From Oidiodendron maius Zn (taxonomy: Eukaryota; Ascomycota; Leotiomycetes; Myxotrichaceae), in the NCBI GenBank assembly GCA_000827325.1, contig KN832874.1, positions 838,067-902,066 of the forward strand: a stretch of DNA of 64,000 nucleotides, read 5' to 3'. A program made the position numbers and the translations under genes. Position 1 is the first letter of the stretch. Every line of letters starts with the position of its first letter. Under the pieces are notes generated by a model, which was given only the letters and a program-made list of their open reading frames with translations, did not search any database and was not told the DNA's origin. This document shows positions 62,181 to 64,000 of this stretch, in pieces.

Positions 62181-63926
62181 AGAGATAAGCATTAGCAATG
62201 ACTTGAGAGCGGAGTATCTACACTTCTAGAGGATGATATAATGAGGGAGCGCATGGAGAAATCTCGAGTGGTCACCCCCTGATATAATGTGAGCCCTGGA
62301 ATAGCGTTTAAACCAGGAATGTATCTCAACCAGTATCTATCAGCTAGATATTTAGCCACTACAAGGCCACTAACTCACCCTCTAACCTCCGGCTCCTCCG
62401 TCTAATTGTGTGTCCACGGCTGATGTAACGAGCAGAAGCTCTATTATTAACCAGCTTAGCCTCTTTTAAGATTATAAATGATTAATTTTCCTATTTTAAG
62501 AAACCTTAGAACTTAGTATATGAGATACTCATCTCTTCTTATGTATAAACTATATATAAGTAATTAAAAGTCCTGGTGCTGAATTGGCCCAGAGCGAAAA
62601 TAGTGGTAATGATGTCCGGTATTGTGGTAACTACAGTACCACCTTATTACTTGCTCCTCTACCAAACTGAATACATACCTAAGAAAAACAAAATAGGTCA
62701 GTCAGTCTACGAGTCGTAAAGCCCCGTTAATGCACGTCACGCGGCAGAACACAAGCGCACTAATCGCCAGACTCCTTTAATTCATCGGCTCGGAAAATTA
62801 CTCGGGATCGTTGGCGGTTTTCGTTTTATAGGGATGTCGGCTAAACAAGAACAAAACTATCCTATTAAGAGAATGCCCGAAGCTACAGTCCGTATACGGG
62901 AAAATGACCAACCCAAAAATATAGCCATTAAAGAACCTCTCTGCTATGAATATCAGTCTGAAAAGGTGTTTGAAATTGTTTACTTGGGTAGTGATTACGT
63001 TCAATATTGCCTAACTAGGCGATGAAGAGTCAAGTTTTCTAATTTTGCGTGGGCCAATTTCCCGTACAGAGAATGTACCAATTCATATTTTATGCTGCCG
63101 AGGATAGATATTCGCTCACTGGATCGTCGCGAGCGTTTATCCGCTTTGTGGCCGAGCTGAAAGCTACCTAGCTCTTTAACCGGGGGATAATAAAGTGAAG
63201 TTCGTATCCAGAAGAGTAACACAATATTTTAAGGGGATTTAGGCGTCACAGAGTCATATTCGGACCGGTTTCATAACAATTCGGTTTCCTAATGGAGTGT
63301 CTACTAGCACTTGAGGATGGTGGACGCCACCGTGACTTCATAGAGTACAAGGCGCCGTGCCCTGCACTTCAAAACACAAGTAGGAAGATGTCAAAATATA
63401 CTCGGTAATTAAAGATGGGTATGTTTTGTCCGTACTGTCAGTCTTAGCCATCAGCACACTTGGCACCAACTTCAGTCAACAGGTCCTGGGAGGATCTGGC
63501 TGACTTGGATTATCTTCCGTGTCGGTAATCACATACTATTTAGCTGACGGTGGTAATTGATCGGCTGGTCTGTGGATTTCAGTTAGCTTTGGTATGTGAA
63601 TGTAATATGACCCACCCCTTTCGCCCTGTAAGTTGGCGCGACTCGATTGGTGATCTTACCGCAGTCGGTCGCCACCCGAAAATGTCAACCATTGCTAATG
63701 CTTAAGTGCAGTGCTGTGTCGGCGCACATTATGACAGCACTAATAGGCAAAATAGGGGTGTAGTCGATGTGGCTCCCCGTTTTCTCATGCCCGCCAAAAT
63801 CTAAGCTCGGCCCCTTGGTTGTATCCCTCTCCGACCTTCATATTCTTCTCCATTTGCCAAGTAGAAGCCGATGAAAGTAGAACAGCGAGGCCTTCAGCAG
63901 CAACGAAAGTGGCGCTCCAATCGAAT
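62181..63926. other. Intergenic, no gene recognised
   Basis: AT-rich from 62340 to 62560, then mixed. Short frames (62834-63025 and the overlapping 62798-63004) show no family motif. No shared repeat was found. Confidence 0.4.
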
Positions 63927-64000
63927 CTAGACCGGGTTAACAAATGCCTCAAGCTCCTCCTGAACCTTGAACTGGTTATCCGGCGTGAGGCAACTCCCTC
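63927..64000 (-). CDS. Possible C-terminal end of a gene running off the right edge
   Basis: On the minus strand a frame open from the window edge ends with TAG at 63927-63929 and reads GSCLTPDNQFKVQEELEAFV then NPV. The composition is coding-like, but only 23 residues are visible and no domain can be named. It might equally be chance. Confidence 0.3.
   Translation of the reverse strand, partial: GSCLTPDNQFKVQEELEAFVNPV

Overview
The window is nuclear DNA of a filamentous ascomycete (Pezizomycotina). The evidence is short 43-121 bp GT-AG introns in several genes, multiple HET-domain genes, a NACHT-ankyrin protein, fungal secreted glycoside hydrolases with a CBM1 cellulose-binding module, and AT-rich blocks in which transposon and gene copies carry C-to-T/G-to-A type stops, as repeat-induced point mutation (RIP) leaves. 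A Leotiomycetes-like plant-associated or litter fungus would fit, but the class is inference.

Layout. 0-5.5 kb: end of an FMN-dependent monooxygenase gene, a secreted GH30 endo-beta-1,6-glucanase, and a GH79 beta-glucuronidase-like gene with a one-base frame problem. 6-20.6 kb: a HET gene, a five-exon small cysteine-rich secreted protein, a NACHT-ankyrin NLR-like gene with almost identical 99-bp repeats, a bZIP factor, and a second HET gene; a related solo LTR lies upstream of each of these two HET genes. 20.9-24.3 kb: relics (a CBM1 tail, an S53 sedolisin tail, a broken alpha/beta hydrolase) around one intact alpha/beta hydrolase. 25-37.4 kb: a third HET gene, a six-exon GH35 beta-galactosidase, a 3-beta-HSD/ERG26-like dehydrogenase, a multi-exon SDR and a frameshifted fourth HET gene. 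38.4 kb: tRNA-Ser(AGA). 38.5-57.5 kb: a repeat-rich block with a protein kinase whose catalytic lobe is missing, several MITE families, a pogo/Fot1-type transposon, and an 8.06-kb segment bounded by about 127-bp terminal inverted repeats with TA flanks. That segment holds Tc1/mariner transposase relics and a RIP-damaged TPR-CHAT protease gene. 57.5-64 kb: a polyketide synthase AT-DH fragment, a two-exon cysteine-rich secreted protein, a GH43-CBM6-CBM1 enzyme of high GC, and a possible gene end at the right edge.

Two themes run through the window. One is extracellular polysaccharide breakdown (GH30, GH79, GH35, GH43-CBM6-CBM1, and the CBM1 and S53 relics). The other is self/non-self recognition and programmed cell death: four HET genes, one NACHT-ANK gene, one TPR-CHAT gene and one kinase remnant. 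The second group is interspersed with transposons, and the TPR-CHAT gene lies inside what looks like a transposon. Exon structures were worked out by hand from splice signals and reading frame; no database search was run, so family names rest on recognised motifs.
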